Notes under the pieces: generated by a model
Told to the model about the DNA's origin: nothing
Seen by the model: the letters and a program-made list of their open reading frames with translations, nothing else
Databases searched by the model: none
In this document: piece by piece, positions 16,691 to 24,521 of the stretch
Numbering within the stretch: the stretch's first letter is position 1
Layout of the letters: each line of letters begins with the position of its first letter
Position numbers and translations under genes: made by a program
Source of the DNA: Actinospineispora eucalypti
GTDB taxonomy: Bacteria; Actinomycetota; Actinomycetes; Mycobacteriales; Pseudonocardiaceae
Assembly: GCA_014208095.1 (NCBI GenBank)
Contig: JACHMT010000002.1
Span: 682,001-746,000, forward strand
DNA: 64,000 nucleotides
Reading direction: 5' to 3'

Positions 16691-16727
16691 TGTCCGTGGG
16701 GGTACGACCGAGCCGTTCGGCGCGGCG

Positions 16728-17000
16728 TCACCAGGCCGGGCGGCCGATGGACCTGGACGGTCGCTCCGATCGGGGCGCGCTCCGGCGGCCCAGTAGCCGA
16801 ACCGCCTGCTCGGCCACCCGACGCATATTGCAGGGGTAGACCTTCCCGCAGTACGCGCACTCCTCACCGGGCAGAAGGCGAACATGATCGCGGAGCAGCT
16901 CGGCGATATGGCCACCGCTGGCGATGTAATAGATGAACTCACTCGCCGGGGAACTGGGTCCCGGCGAGGTTGTGGAACTCTTTGTTGAACGCGACGTGAT
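16728..17000 (-). pseudogene. Frame-disrupted small cysteine-containing ORF
   Basis: A leftward frame of 90 codons is open between TGA 17001-17003 and TGA 16728-16730 and contains no ATG, GTG or TTG in its upstream half. The translated middle reads like real protein: FIYYIASGGHIAELLRDHV, then LLPGEECAYCGKVYPCN, then MRRVAEQAVRLL. C-x-x-C followed by a third Cys suggests a metal site. The ORF immediately upstream (ending GTQFPGE at about 16939) is in another frame and could be its displaced N-terminus. A frameshift is the simplest explanation, but sequencing error is possible. Confidence 0.4.
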
Positions 17001-17408
17001 TCACCCCAAACATGCGCCAATCCAGTTGAGAAAGTTGTATATTGCGGAACACTCTCATAGATTTCGGTGATGCGCAACTGGGAAACTCCACAGGTTCGGA
17101 CGTTAGCCAAGGCTTAACGATAAACGTTACACTTATATACGAACCTGCTGGTAGAGCCGGGTGACATTCGACATGAGGAGGCACTAAAGAGGTACTTCTT
17201 TTATTGCTCAACAACTTCATGTGGACACTTACGCAACGTGCGTGCGGAATTTAGAACACGTTACCGGTTTGCCGCGGCGCGGCCGCGGATGTTCGGCGCC
17301 GGCCTTGTGCCCGTCGCCCCCGGTACTACCACCCGTTAGGGACTGGGCTAATCTCCTGTCGATCTTGGGCTAACTGGCTGCCTTCGAAATGTCGACAGGC
17401 TCGGTCGA

Positions 17409-18455
17409 ATGTGGGGACGCGTGTTTCATCGGACCTCTGTGAAACTCGGTCTTGGCATGGCGGTTGTCGTCGCGCTCACCTCGGGCACGGCTTCCGCCGT
17501 GGAGGTGCCGGGCGGCCCGGAGATCCCGATCGAGGTGCCGCCGATCTACGTCCCGGAGCTGGGCAGCCTGCCGCTCGGCCCGACCCCGCTGGGCGCCAAG
17601 GGTGCCCACCGGCCGGTGCCCGCGCCGTCCGGGTGCGGCGTGCGGGTGAAGCCGGAGGATGCCGGCGCGGCGGTCAACGCCGCCAAGCAGGGCGACCGGA
17701 TCTGCGTGGTGGGCGGCTCCGAGCGGCGTATGGACGTCTTCCGGACCGAGGGCAGGGCCCAGCCGAACGTCACGTTGACCGGCGACGGCAGCCCGATCAA
17801 GGGCATCATGGTGGTCGGCGACAACATCGTGGTGGAGAACTTCGACTCGATCGACGCCACCGCGCCCGGCGTGCTCGTCAAGGGCAACGACATCACCCTG
17901 CGCAACATGGTGATCGACAACCCCAGGGACGCGGACAACGACGGCATCCGCTTCTTCGGCAGCCGCATCCGCATCCTGAACAACACCATCACCAACGTGC
18001 GCAACACCGGCGGCGCACACGCCGACTGCATGCAGACCTACACCAAGGACGGCGACCCCAAGCCTCCCGTGGTGATCACTGACACCCCCAGCGACCACGT
18101 GCTGATCGACAGCAACCGCTGTGAACGCATCGACAACCAGTGCCTGATCGCCGAAGGCCCGAACGACGGCGAGGGCAGCGGGAACGGCCACAGCCACGAC
18201 ATCATCTTCAGCCGCAACCTGTGCGACGCGGCCGGGCTCGCTTACCAGGCGGTCATGCTCGAGGACATCCAGCGCGTGACCATCGCGTTCAACGACATCC
18301 AGGGGCCGATCCGCAAGGCCTTCGCGTTCGACATCGGTTCGACCGAGGGCAAGGTGGTCGGCAACCGGCTCGACCCCCGGATTCCCTGCCATGTCGGGAT
18401 GGACCAGAGCTCCCGGCCGGGGTACGTCGGCCCCGAGCCGACCTGCGAACCCTGA
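17409..18455 (+). CDS. Secreted right-handed parallel beta-helix protein
   Basis: 348 residues. The N-terminal signal peptide ends near TASA-VEVPGG (about residue 29-30). A Pro-rich linker follows, and then from about residue 75 a series of short repeats with I/V-x-N and N-N-x-I patterns (ITLRNMVID, IRILNNTIT, VLIDSNRCE, DIIFSRNLC, VTIAFNDIQ) typical of PbH1 beta-helix rungs. Such folds occur in polysaccharide lyases, hydrolases and surface adhesins. Six or more cysteines suggest disulphides outside the cell. No catalytic class is recognisable. Confidence 0.8.
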   Translation: MWGRVFHRTSVKLGLGMAVVVALTSGTASAVEVPGGPEIPIEVPPIYVPELGSLPLGPTPLGAKGAHRPVPAPSGCGVRVKPEDAGAAVNAAKQGDRICVVGGSERRMDVFRTEGRAQPNVTLTGDGSPIKGIMVVGDNIVVENFDSIDATAPGVLVKGNDITLRNMVIDNPRDADNDGIRFFGSRIRILNNTITNVRNTGGAHADCMQTYTKDGDPKPPVVITDTPSDHVLIDSNRCERIDNQCLIAEGPNDGEGSGNGHSHDIIFSRNLCDAAGLAYQAVMLEDIQRVTIAFNDIQGPIRKAFAFDIGSTEGKVVGNRLDPRIPCHVGMDQSSRPGYVGPEPTCEP

Positions 18456-18496
18456 CGCGAGAGCCCCGGCCGGGAGATCGTCCCCTCGCGGGTCAG
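18452..18496. terminator. Bidirectional terminator spanning two convergent stop codons
   Basis: CTGAC-GCGAG (18452-18461) pairs with CTCGC-(GG)-GTCAG (18485-18496). Both arms include the stop codon of the gene on their side, so one hairpin serves the beta-helix gene and the leftward small-protein gene. Confidence 0.55.
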
Positions 18497-18753
18497 TCCG
18501 AGCAGCCGCGTTCCCGCAGCAGGACGCGCCGCCGCTCGTGGTCGTGGGCGTACTTCTTCCTGATCTCGCGGATCTCGTCCGAGTCGCAGTGGCGGTGACG
18601 GTGCCGGTCATCGGCCGGGGCGAGCGAACTGGCCGCGCCAGTGGCGAGTGGCTCGGCGGCGATCGCGGAACCAGGTCCGACCACCATTGCGCCACCCGCT
18701 ACCGCGGTCATGAAAGTCGCCGCGGCGAGCTTCTTCGCAAAGAGACGGGGCAT
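18493..18753 (-). CDS. Small secreted His-rich peptide
   Basis: 86 residues. A basic N-terminus (MPRLFAKKLAAA) and hydrophobic core end in a signal cleavage site near SAIAA-EPL. The mature part is short and charged with a DDRHRHRHCDSDEIREIRKKY segment, a possible metal-binding HxHxHC cluster, and a second Cys near the end (RERGCSD). The ATG at 18751-18753 is preceded by GGAG at 8 bp. No family recognised; possible roles are metal buffering or an envelope peptide. Confidence 0.65.
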   Translation of the reverse strand: MPRLFAKKLAAATFMTAVAGGAMVVGPGSAIAAEPLATGAASSLAPADDRHRHRHCDSDEIREIRKKYAHDHERRRVLLRERGCSD

Positions 18754-18784
18754 TGCGATTCTCCATTCTTCGGTTGGGTACTGC

Positions 18785-19093
18785 TCAGCCGTTCTTCCGC
18801 CTCGGCGGGGCCAAGCCGGCGCACGCCTGGCGGGCCCGGTCCCATGCCGCCTGTTCCACCCCGGGCGGCGGGTGCTCCGCGTCGAGCTTGACTCGCTCGC
18901 CGCCGGAGCCGGACCGCTCCGGCAGTTGGACGCCGTTCTGGGCCAGGCAGGCCGCATAGGCCTGTCGTTGCTCGGCGTTCTCCGGGCTGGCGGGACTTCT
19001 GCGCTGCTCGGAACCGCAGGCGGCGGTGCCGAGTGCGCCGGCGACCGCGATGAGAAGGACGGTCCAGCGCAGTCCGGCGTTGGTGGGGGTCAA
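18785..19093 (-). CDS. Small secreted lipoprotein-like protein
   Basis: 102 residues starting at a TTG (19091-19093) with AGGAG 7 bp upstream; longer upstream frames lack a site. A signal segment ends LGTAAC (weak lipobox). The mature domain has YAACLAQNGVQLPE and a second helix ending ARQACAG, so two Cys that could pair. The CLAQNGV motif is the counterpart of CMRENGV in the lipoprotein at 11719-12054, suggesting one family placed beside both two-component systems. It is encoded leftward with the serine-hydrolase-like gene. Confidence 0.6.
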   Translation of the reverse strand: MTPTNAGLRWTVLLIAVAGALGTAACGSEQRRSPASPENAEQRQAYAACLAQNGVQLPERSGSGGERVKLDAEHPPPGVEQAAWDRARQACAGLAPPRRKNG

Positions 19094-19131
19094 GGCGTAG
19101 CTCCTGTCGTCGTGTCGTGTCGGGGGTTCGG

Positions 19132-19875
19132 TCAGGCCTTGGTGATGAGTTCCTGCACCTTGTCGACGATCGGTTTGACGCCGTCGACGCTTCCGCGCTC
19201 GTGGACGTTGCACAGGGCCGCGAGCGTGAAGCCGTCGTCGGGATAGATCCGCAACCACGCGTTGGCGCCGGGCGAGCCGCCGTTGTGCTCGACCACCCGG
19301 TGGCCCTCGAGGGTCTTGGTCGAGCAGCCGTAGGAGTAGAGGCCGCCCCTCCCGCCGCGCACCCCGTTCCGGCCGCCGATGACCTCGTCGGTGTGGCGCT
19401 CGTCCAGCAGGCGGTGACCCAGCAGCGCCCGCGCGAACGCCACCAGGTCGGTCACCGTGGTGTAGTAGCCGCCGGCGCCGGTGGTGACGGCCCGCCGCAC
19501 CGGCCGCCCGGCCGAGGCGTACCGGATCGCCACCGGCGTCCCGGGCGTGTCCGGGTGCACCACGATGGTGTCGCGCATCCCCGCCGGGGTGAAGACGTGG
19601 TCGCGGACCACATCCGCGAACGGCCGCTTGCCATGGTCGGCGTGGCCGTAGGCGGCGCTGACCACGGTGCAGCCGCGGTGCTCAAGCAGCACTGTGCCGG
19701 AGAAGCCCCGGTCGTCGAGGAACTCGGTCAGCTCGTCGGTCATCGACCCGAGGCCGTAGTGCTCACCCACCGTGCTCGCCGACCGGGTGGGCGCGCAGCT
19801 CGCGGCGCCGACCCCGGCGGCCAGGCAGGTCCCGGCCAGGGCGACCGTGTGCAGCAGTTTCCGTCGGGTGATCAC
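19132..19875 (-). CDS. Serine beta-lactamase-fold protein lacking SxxK and YxN motifs
   Basis: 247 residues. A twin-Arg signal with a Cys (TRRKLLHT...GAASC) suggests export and possible lipidation. The rest matches class C/AmpH-type hydrolases at both ends: GFSGTVLLEHRGCTVVSAAYGHAD at the start and then VVRDHVFTPAGM, YYTTVTDLVAFARALL, and VVEHNGGSPGANA (the KTG-equivalent). About 110 residues between AYGHAD (residue 80) and RPFADVVRDH are missing, and they would hold SxxK and YxN. The frame is intact, so this is an internal deletion; the product is presumably non-catalytic. GTG start. Confidence 0.75.
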   Translation of the reverse strand: MITRRKLLHTVALAGTCLAAGVGAASCAPTRSASTVGEHYGLGSMTDELTEFLDDRGFSGTVLLEHRGCTVVSAAYGHADHGKRPFADVVRDHVFTPAGMRDTIVVHPDTPGTPVAIRYASAGRPVRRAVTTGAGGYYTTVTDLVAFARALLGHRLLDERHTDEVIGGRNGVRGGRGGLYSYGCSTKTLEGHRVVEHNGGSPGANAWLRIYPDDGFTLAALCNVHERGSVDGVKPIVDKVQELITKA

Positions 19876-19921
19876 GGCCCGCTTTCTACCGGCCGGTGGC
19901 GATGGGCGACCGAACCCGGCG

Positions 19922-19937
19922 CCATACCTGATCCATA
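19922..19937. promoter_or_regulatory. Direct repeat before the second response regulator
   Basis: CCATA occurs at 19922-19926 and 19933-19937, an 11-bp period, between the divergent serine-hydrolase-like gene and the regulator. The motif resembles the GCATATC pair before the first regulator (11654-11671). Confidence 0.4.
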
Positions 19938-19962
19938 ACTCGGAGTTGGCACACTCGATCGC

Positions 19963-20631
19963 GTGCGGGTGCTGCTGATCGAGGACGAACAGCCGCTGGC
20001 CGGCTACATCGCCGCCGGTCTGCGCAAGCACGGGTTCGCCGTGGACGTCGCGTACGACGGCCGGACCGGCCTGGAGAAGTGCCAGCTCAACCCGTACGAC
20101 GTGGTGGTGCTCGACCGTGACCTGCCCGGCGTTCACGGGGACACCGTCTGTCGGCACCTCGCCGCCGAAGGCACCTCGCGGGTGCTCATGCTGACCGCCT
20201 CCGGCGCGGTGGCCGACCGGGTCGACGGGCTGAGCCTCGGCGCCGACGACTACCTGGGCAAGCCGTTCGCGTTCACCGAGCTGGTGGCCAGGGTGCGGGC
20301 GCTCGGCCGGCGCAGCGCGCCGGCGCGGCCACCGATCCTGCGGGCGTGGGATGTGGTGCTGGACCCGGCCCGGCGCAGCGCCGAACGCGGCGGCCTGCTG
20401 CTGAGCCTCACCCCGAAGGAGTTCGGCGTGCTCGAACAGCTGCTCGCCGCCTCGGGCGACGTGGTCAGCGCGGAAACCCTGCTGGACAAGGTGTGGGACG
20501 AGAACGCCGACCCGTTCACCCACGCGGTGCGGATTACCGTCGGCACCCTGCGCCGCAAGCTGGGCGACCCGCCGATCGTGGAAACCGTGATCGGCGCCGG
20601 CTACCGGATCGCCTCGTGCCCGTCCGACTGA
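19963..20631 (+). CDS. OmpR/PhoB-type response regulator
   Basis: 222 residues. The receiver domain has E7/D8, phosphoacceptor D51 (VLDRDLPG) and K100 (DDYLGKP). A C-terminal winged helix follows (LTPKEFGVLEQLL, then DPFTHAVRITVGTLRRKLG, GAGYRIA). GTG start. It overlaps the kinase gene by 16 bp, so they are co-translated. It is close in sequence to the regulator at 10892-11629, and the two systems may have arisen by duplication. Confidence 0.93.
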   Translation: MRVLLIEDEQPLAGYIAAGLRKHGFAVDVAYDGRTGLEKCQLNPYDVVVLDRDLPGVHGDTVCRHLAAEGTSRVLMLTASGAVADRVDGLSLGADDYLGKPFAFTELVARVRALGRRSAPARPPILRAWDVVLDPARRSAERGGLLLSLTPKEFGVLEQLLAASGDVVSAETLLDKVWDENADPFTHAVRITVGTLRRKLGDPPIVETVIGAGYRIASCPSD

Positions 20632-21746
20632 CCGCCCGCGCCCGGCTCGCCGCCGTCTACATCGCGCTGGTCGCGGTGGCCGGCCTGGTGTTGGTCGCGC
20701 TGACCTACCTGCTGGTGCGCAACCGGCCGGGCAACCGGGTCACCCGCCGGGGCGGCCCGCTCGAGGTCCGCCCGCCCGCGCTGCCCACCCTCGACCAGCT
20801 GCGCCAGGAGACGCTGAACCTGCTGCTCACCCAATCGTTCGTCGCGCTGGCCGTGGTGGTCGTGCTGGCCGGCGTGGCCGGGTGGCTGGTCGCGGGCTGG
20901 CTGCTGCGGCCGATCCGCGCGATCTCCGCGACCGCCCAGCGGGTCTCGGCCGGCAACCTCACCGAGCGGGTGCCGACCACCGGACCGAAGGACGAGCTGA
21001 CCGCCCTCGCGGGCACCTTCAACGGGATGCTGGACCGGGTGCACCAGGGCATCGGCGAGCGGGAACGCCTGCTGGACAGCCAACGCCTGTTCGTCGCCAA
21101 CGCCGCGCACGAGCTGCGCACCCCGCTGACCACCATGCGCACCGCCATCGACGTCACCCTGGACGGAGATCCGACCCGGGCCGAGCTGCAGGCCATGATC
21201 GCCGACATCTCCGCCGCCGTGGACACCAGCCGCCACACGCTCGACGGCCTGCTCGCCCTGGCCCAGGGGCAGGCCGGTTCGATCCGCCACGACCCCCTGG
21301 ACCTCGCCGAGATCGCTCGCGCCGTCGTCGGCCAGGCCGGCGCCGAGGCCCGGCGGCGAGACATCCACCTGGTCGCGGACCTGCATCCGGCGCCGACCCG
21401 GGGCGAGGAAACCCTGCTGCACCGCCTGGCCGGCAACCTGGTCGACAACGCCCTGCGCTACAACCACCCACGAGGGCGGGTCGAGGTCACCACGCAAACC
21501 GACGGCACCTCGGCCGTCCTCCGGGTCGTGAACACCGGGCCGCCGGTTCCGCCCGGCGACCTGGCCCGGCTGTTCCACCCCTTCGTCCGGGGAACCGGGG
21601 CCCGGGTCCGCGCCGGCAGCGGCGCCGGACTCGGCCTGTCCATCGTCGCCGCCATCGCCACCGCGCACGACGGGGCCATCACCTCGTCCACCCCGCCCTC
21701 GGGCGGACTCGACCTCAGCATCCGCCTCCCCCGCTCCACGCCGTAG
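20616..21746 (+). CDS. Sensor histidine kinase (HAMP, HisKA, HATPase)
   Basis: 376 residues. Two membrane helices (about 11-33 and 75-97) surround an extracytoplasmic loop of about 40 residues. HAMP follows, then the H box with H165 (NAAHELRTPL), an N box (NLVDNALRYN) and a G box (GAGLGLSIV). The start GTG at 20616 lies inside the regulator gene, the usual arrangement for such pairs. Signal unknown; the divergent genes for the lipoprotein and serine-hydrolase-like protein are candidates for its targets. Confidence 0.92.
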   Translation: MPVRLTARARLAAVYIALVAVAGLVLVALTYLLVRNRPGNRVTRRGGPLEVRPPALPTLDQLRQETLNLLLTQSFVALAVVVVLAGVAGWLVAGWLLRPIRAISATAQRVSAGNLTERVPTTGPKDELTALAGTFNGMLDRVHQGIGERERLLDSQRLFVANAAHELRTPLTTMRTAIDVTLDGDPTRAELQAMIADISAAVDTSRHTLDGLLALAQGQAGSIRHDPLDLAEIARAVVGQAGAEARRRDIHLVADLHPAPTRGEETLLHRLAGNLVDNALRYNHPRGRVEVTTQTDGTSAVLRVVNTGPPVPPGDLARLFHPFVRGTGARVRAGSGAGLGLSIVAAIATAHDGAITSSTPPSGGLDLSIRLPRSTP

Positions 21747-21782
21747 GGGCCGCCGGCGTGGAGCACGAGACAGGAGTGAACG

Positions 21783-22577
21783 CTAGAACAACCCCAGCGG
21801 GTCGAGCAGGCCGTGCCGGTGCTCGCTCCGGTGCCGCGGGTAGTCGTCCCGGTCCTTCGCGCCCTCCCGGGCTCGCAACGTGGAAACGCTGTCCGACGAG
21901 CCCGATCGCGCCCGGTGCCGGGTCGGCTGTGGCTCTCCCCCGCCGACCAGACCAACCACGTCACCCGCCGTCCCGGTCACGTCACTGAGCGTCCCGGTAA
22001 CCCCGTCCAGCGGGCCGACGCTCCGCTTCGTCACCCGGCGCGGGCGCGGAAGCTGGTCCTCCCGGACGGGCCACGAGCGGGCCCGGTCCGGCTTGTCGGC
22101 CTTCGGCGGGGTCACTTTGACCGCGTCGTCGGTGGGCGCGGCCAGCACGGCGAGTACCGGGGTGGCCCCCGCGCGCCGAGGTGCGGGTCGGGCACGCTTG
22201 CCCGGACCGGCCGGCGGCGGCGCCGCCCGAGGGACGGTGTTCCCCCCGGACGGGCCGGCTGGGTACGGGTCGGTGTCACCGGCCGGGCCGTGCTCGACGT
22301 GGCCGAACAGCGCCGCCGCCGCGCCCACCGAGCCGGCGGCCACGAGTGCCCCGGCCGCCACGGCCAGCCGCTGGCGTGCCGACCTCCTCGGACTCAAGTC
22401 CGGGAGCTCCACCGTTGTCGTCAATCCTGCGCCCTCGGCCGCGTCACCGCGACCAGAGGAATCCCCCACCACTTCCGCCAACTCCCCCTCGACGAGAACT
22501 CGATCCCCACGTATGTCTAGCTGTCCGTAGTCAATTCGGACGTGTGCCACTCGGATGTCGGCATCAGTAACCCTCAA
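21783..22577 (-). CDS. Single-span membrane protein with long Pro/Ala-rich extracellular tail
   Basis: 264 residues. A cytoplasmic N-terminal part of about 65 residues (IDYGQLDIRGDRVLVEGEL) is followed by one helix (about 70-92) and then a disordered Pro/Arg-rich tail with ends rich in GxxGT repeats (VGPLDGVTGTLSDVTGTAGDV). The ORF has a TTG at its 5' end; a GTG at 22548-22550 could be the start. I do not recognise a family. It is divergent from the gamma-glutamyltransferase gene. Confidence 0.6.
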   Translation of the reverse strand: MRVTDADIRVAHVRIDYGQLDIRGDRVLVEGELAEVVGDSSGRGDAAEGAGLTTTVELPDLSPRRSARQRLAVAAGALVAAGSVGAAAALFGHVEHGPAGDTDPYPAGPSGGNTVPRAAPPPAGPGKRARPAPRRAGATPVLAVLAAPTDDAVKVTPPKADKPDRARSWPVREDQLPRPRRVTKRSVGPLDGVTGTLSDVTGTAGDVVGLVGGGEPQPTRHRARSGSSDSVSTLRAREGAKDRDDYPRHRSEHRHGLLDPLGLF

Positions 22578-22590
22578 GTGAGTGACTAAA

Positions 22591-22614
22591 GTAACGATCC
22601 GTCATCAATGTTAC
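22591..22614. promoter_or_regulatory. Inverted repeat in the divergent promoter before the gamma-glutamyltransferase gene
   Basis: GTAAC (22591-22595) and GTTAC (22610-22614) form a perfect inverted repeat separated by 14 bp between the two divergent genes. A direct GTGAC-n4-GTAAC pair also occurs at 22582-22595. Binding protein unknown. Confidence 0.35.
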
Positions 22615-22688
22615 GCGTGTGGTCAAAGGGTGAACCAGAGGTGAACCGACACTTGTGGCGGAATACCGATCGGCACGAGGATCAAACG

Positions 22689-24497
22689 GTGACCAACGGC
22701 AACCGGCGGTTCAGGAAACTCCTTGTCATGGCGGCCGCGGCGGGCGTGGTGCTCAGCGCCTGCACCAGCGCCCCACCGCAACAACAGCCCGCCCCGGTCG
22801 ACACCGGTCCGGCCAAACAGGCCGAGGCGATCGGGAACGGCGGCGTGGTCGCCAGCGTCGACCCGTACGCCAGTGCGATCGGCCTGGAGGTGCTGCGCTC
22901 CGGCGGGAACGCGGTGGACGCGGCCGTGGCCACCGCCGCCGCACTGGGGGTCACCGAGCCGTATTCCGCGGGCATCGGCGGCGGCGGGTTCTTCGTCTAC
23001 TACGACGCGGCCAGCGGCAAGGTCTCCACCCTGGACGGCCGGGAGACCGCGCCGGCCGCCGCCGACGCGAACTACTTCACCGAGAACGGCAAGGCGATCG
23101 ACTTCAACGAAGCGGTCTCCAGCGGGCTGTCCGTGGGTGTGCCCGGGACCCCGGCCACCTGGGACGAGGCCGCCCGCCGCTGGGGCACCAAGCCGCTCGC
23201 CGACCTGCTGAAACCGGCCGCCAAGCTGGCCGGCGACGGGTTCGTGGTCGACCAGGAGTTCCGCTCGCAGACCGAGGAGAACGCGCAGCGGTTCGCCTAC
23301 TTCCCGGCGACCGCGCAGATCTACCTGCCGGGCGGGGCGGCGCCCGCGGTCGGCAGCACGCTGCGCAACCCGGATCTCGCCGCCACCTACGACCTGCTCG
23401 CCCGCGACGGCGTCGGCGCGATCTACAACGGCGCGATCGGCGCGGAGATCATCGCCGCCACGAACACGCCCAAGACCGTGCCGGGCAAGACCGTGCGCGC
23501 CGGCAAGCTGGCGCCCAGCGACCTGGCCGGCTACAAGGTCGAGCCCCGGGACCCGACCCACGCGCAGTACCGGGGCCTGGACGTCTACGGCATGGCCGGC
23601 TCCTCCTCCGGCGGCATCGCCGTGGCGGAGGCGCTGAACATCCTGGAACGCGGCGAGCTACGCGGCCAGCCCAAGGTCGACGTGCTGCACCGCTACCTGG
23701 AGGCGACCAGGCTGGCCTTCGCCGACCGCAACCGGTGGGTGGGCGACCCGACCGCGAACGACGTACCCACCGCCCAGCTGCTCTCCCAGGAGTTCGCCGA
23801 CTCCCGGTCCTGCCGGATCGACCCGGCCAAGGCGGCCGCGAGCCCGGCCGGACCCGGTGACCCCAAGGCGCCCGCCGCCTGCCCGGCGCCGCTTGCACCG
23901 GCCGGCGCCGAGGGCAACGAGGGACACAACACCACGCACCTCACCGTGGCCGACGCCAAGGGCAACGTGGTCGCCTACACGCTGACCATCGAGCAGACCG
24001 GCGGCAGCGGCATGGTCGTGCCCGGGCGGGGGTTCATCCTCAACAACGAGCTGACCGACTTCAACTTCGTACCGGTCACCGCGGGCGTGCCGGACCCGAA
24101 CCTGGCCGGTCCGAGCAAGCGCCCGCGCAGCTCCATGTCCCCGACCATCGTGCTGGACAAGGGCCAGCCGCTGCTCGCGGTGGGCTCGCCGGGCGGCGCG
24201 ACCATCATCACCACGGTGACCCAGACCCTGGTCAACCGGGTTGACCTGGGCATGTCACTGGTGGACGCGATCGCCGCCCCGCGCGCCTCGCAACGCAACG
24301 GCGCGAAGACCGAGGCCGAACCGGCCTTCCTGGCCCAACCCGAGCGCGCCGACCTCGAGGCCCGGGGCCAGGCGTTCACCCAGGTCAAGGAGATCGGCGC
24401 GGCGGCGGGCGTGGAACGGTTGCCGGACGGGCGCTGGGCAGCGGCCGCCGAGAAGGCCCGCCGGGGCGGCGGTTCGGCCATGGCGGTCAACCGGTAG
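22689..24497 (+). CDS. ggt: Gamma-glutamyltransferase lipoprotein
   Basis: 602 residues. The N-terminus has a lipoprotein signal ending VLSAC (Cys 25), so the enzyme is anchored outside the membrane. The body follows the Ntn-hydrolase pattern: GGNAVDAAVATAAALGVTEP, GIGGGGFF, LDGRETAP, and GHNTTHLTV where Thr 415 would be the autoprocessing nucleophile that starts the small subunit. The small subunit ends with SPGGATIITTV. It cleaves glutathione and gamma-glutamyl peptides. GTG at 22689, after GAGGATC, is preferred over ATG 22608, which would add 27 non-signal residues. Confidence 0.92.
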   Translation: MTNGNRRFRKLLVMAAAAGVVLSACTSAPPQQQPAPVDTGPAKQAEAIGNGGVVASVDPYASAIGLEVLRSGGNAVDAAVATAAALGVTEPYSAGIGGGGFFVYYDAASGKVSTLDGRETAPAAADANYFTENGKAIDFNEAVSSGLSVGVPGTPATWDEAARRWGTKPLADLLKPAAKLAGDGFVVDQEFRSQTEENAQRFAYFPATAQIYLPGGAAPAVGSTLRNPDLAATYDLLARDGVGAIYNGAIGAEIIAATNTPKTVPGKTVRAGKLAPSDLAGYKVEPRDPTHAQYRGLDVYGMAGSSSGGIAVAEALNILERGELRGQPKVDVLHRYLEATRLAFADRNRWVGDPTANDVPTAQLLSQEFADSRSCRIDPAKAAASPAGPGDPKAPAACPAPLAPAGAEGNEGHNTTHLTVADAKGNVVAYTLTIEQTGGSGMVVPGRGFILNNELTDFNFVPVTAGVPDPNLAGPSKRPRSSMSPTIVLDKGQPLLAVGSPGGATIITTVTQTLVNRVDLGMSLVDAIAAPRASQRNGAKTEAEPAFLAQPERADLEARGQAFTQVKEIGAAAGVERLPDGRWAAAAEKARRGGGSAMAVNR

Positions 24498-24521
24498 CGG
24501 CCCAGTACCTGGCCGGCTGAG

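Larger units (their letters stand above)
16584..17408. other. 825-bp intergenic stretch with lower GC and gene debris
   Basis: It holds a strong hairpin at 16652-16690, a leftward frame with cysteine motifs but no start codon (16728-17000), and an AT-rich tract (about 17030-17240) with promoter-like elements such as a TTATATAC box near 17132. A small palindrome-rich patch of CCGCGGC type lies near 17270-17290. A 93-codon leftward ORF (16939-17220) and a 189-codon one (16541-17110) overlap here; neither resembles a protein family I know. Confidence 0.6.

Noticed and set aside
16541-17110. 189-codon leftward ORF in the long intergenic stretch
   Set aside because: Low-complexity, frame not consistent with the cysteine-motif frame that looks coding; no domain.
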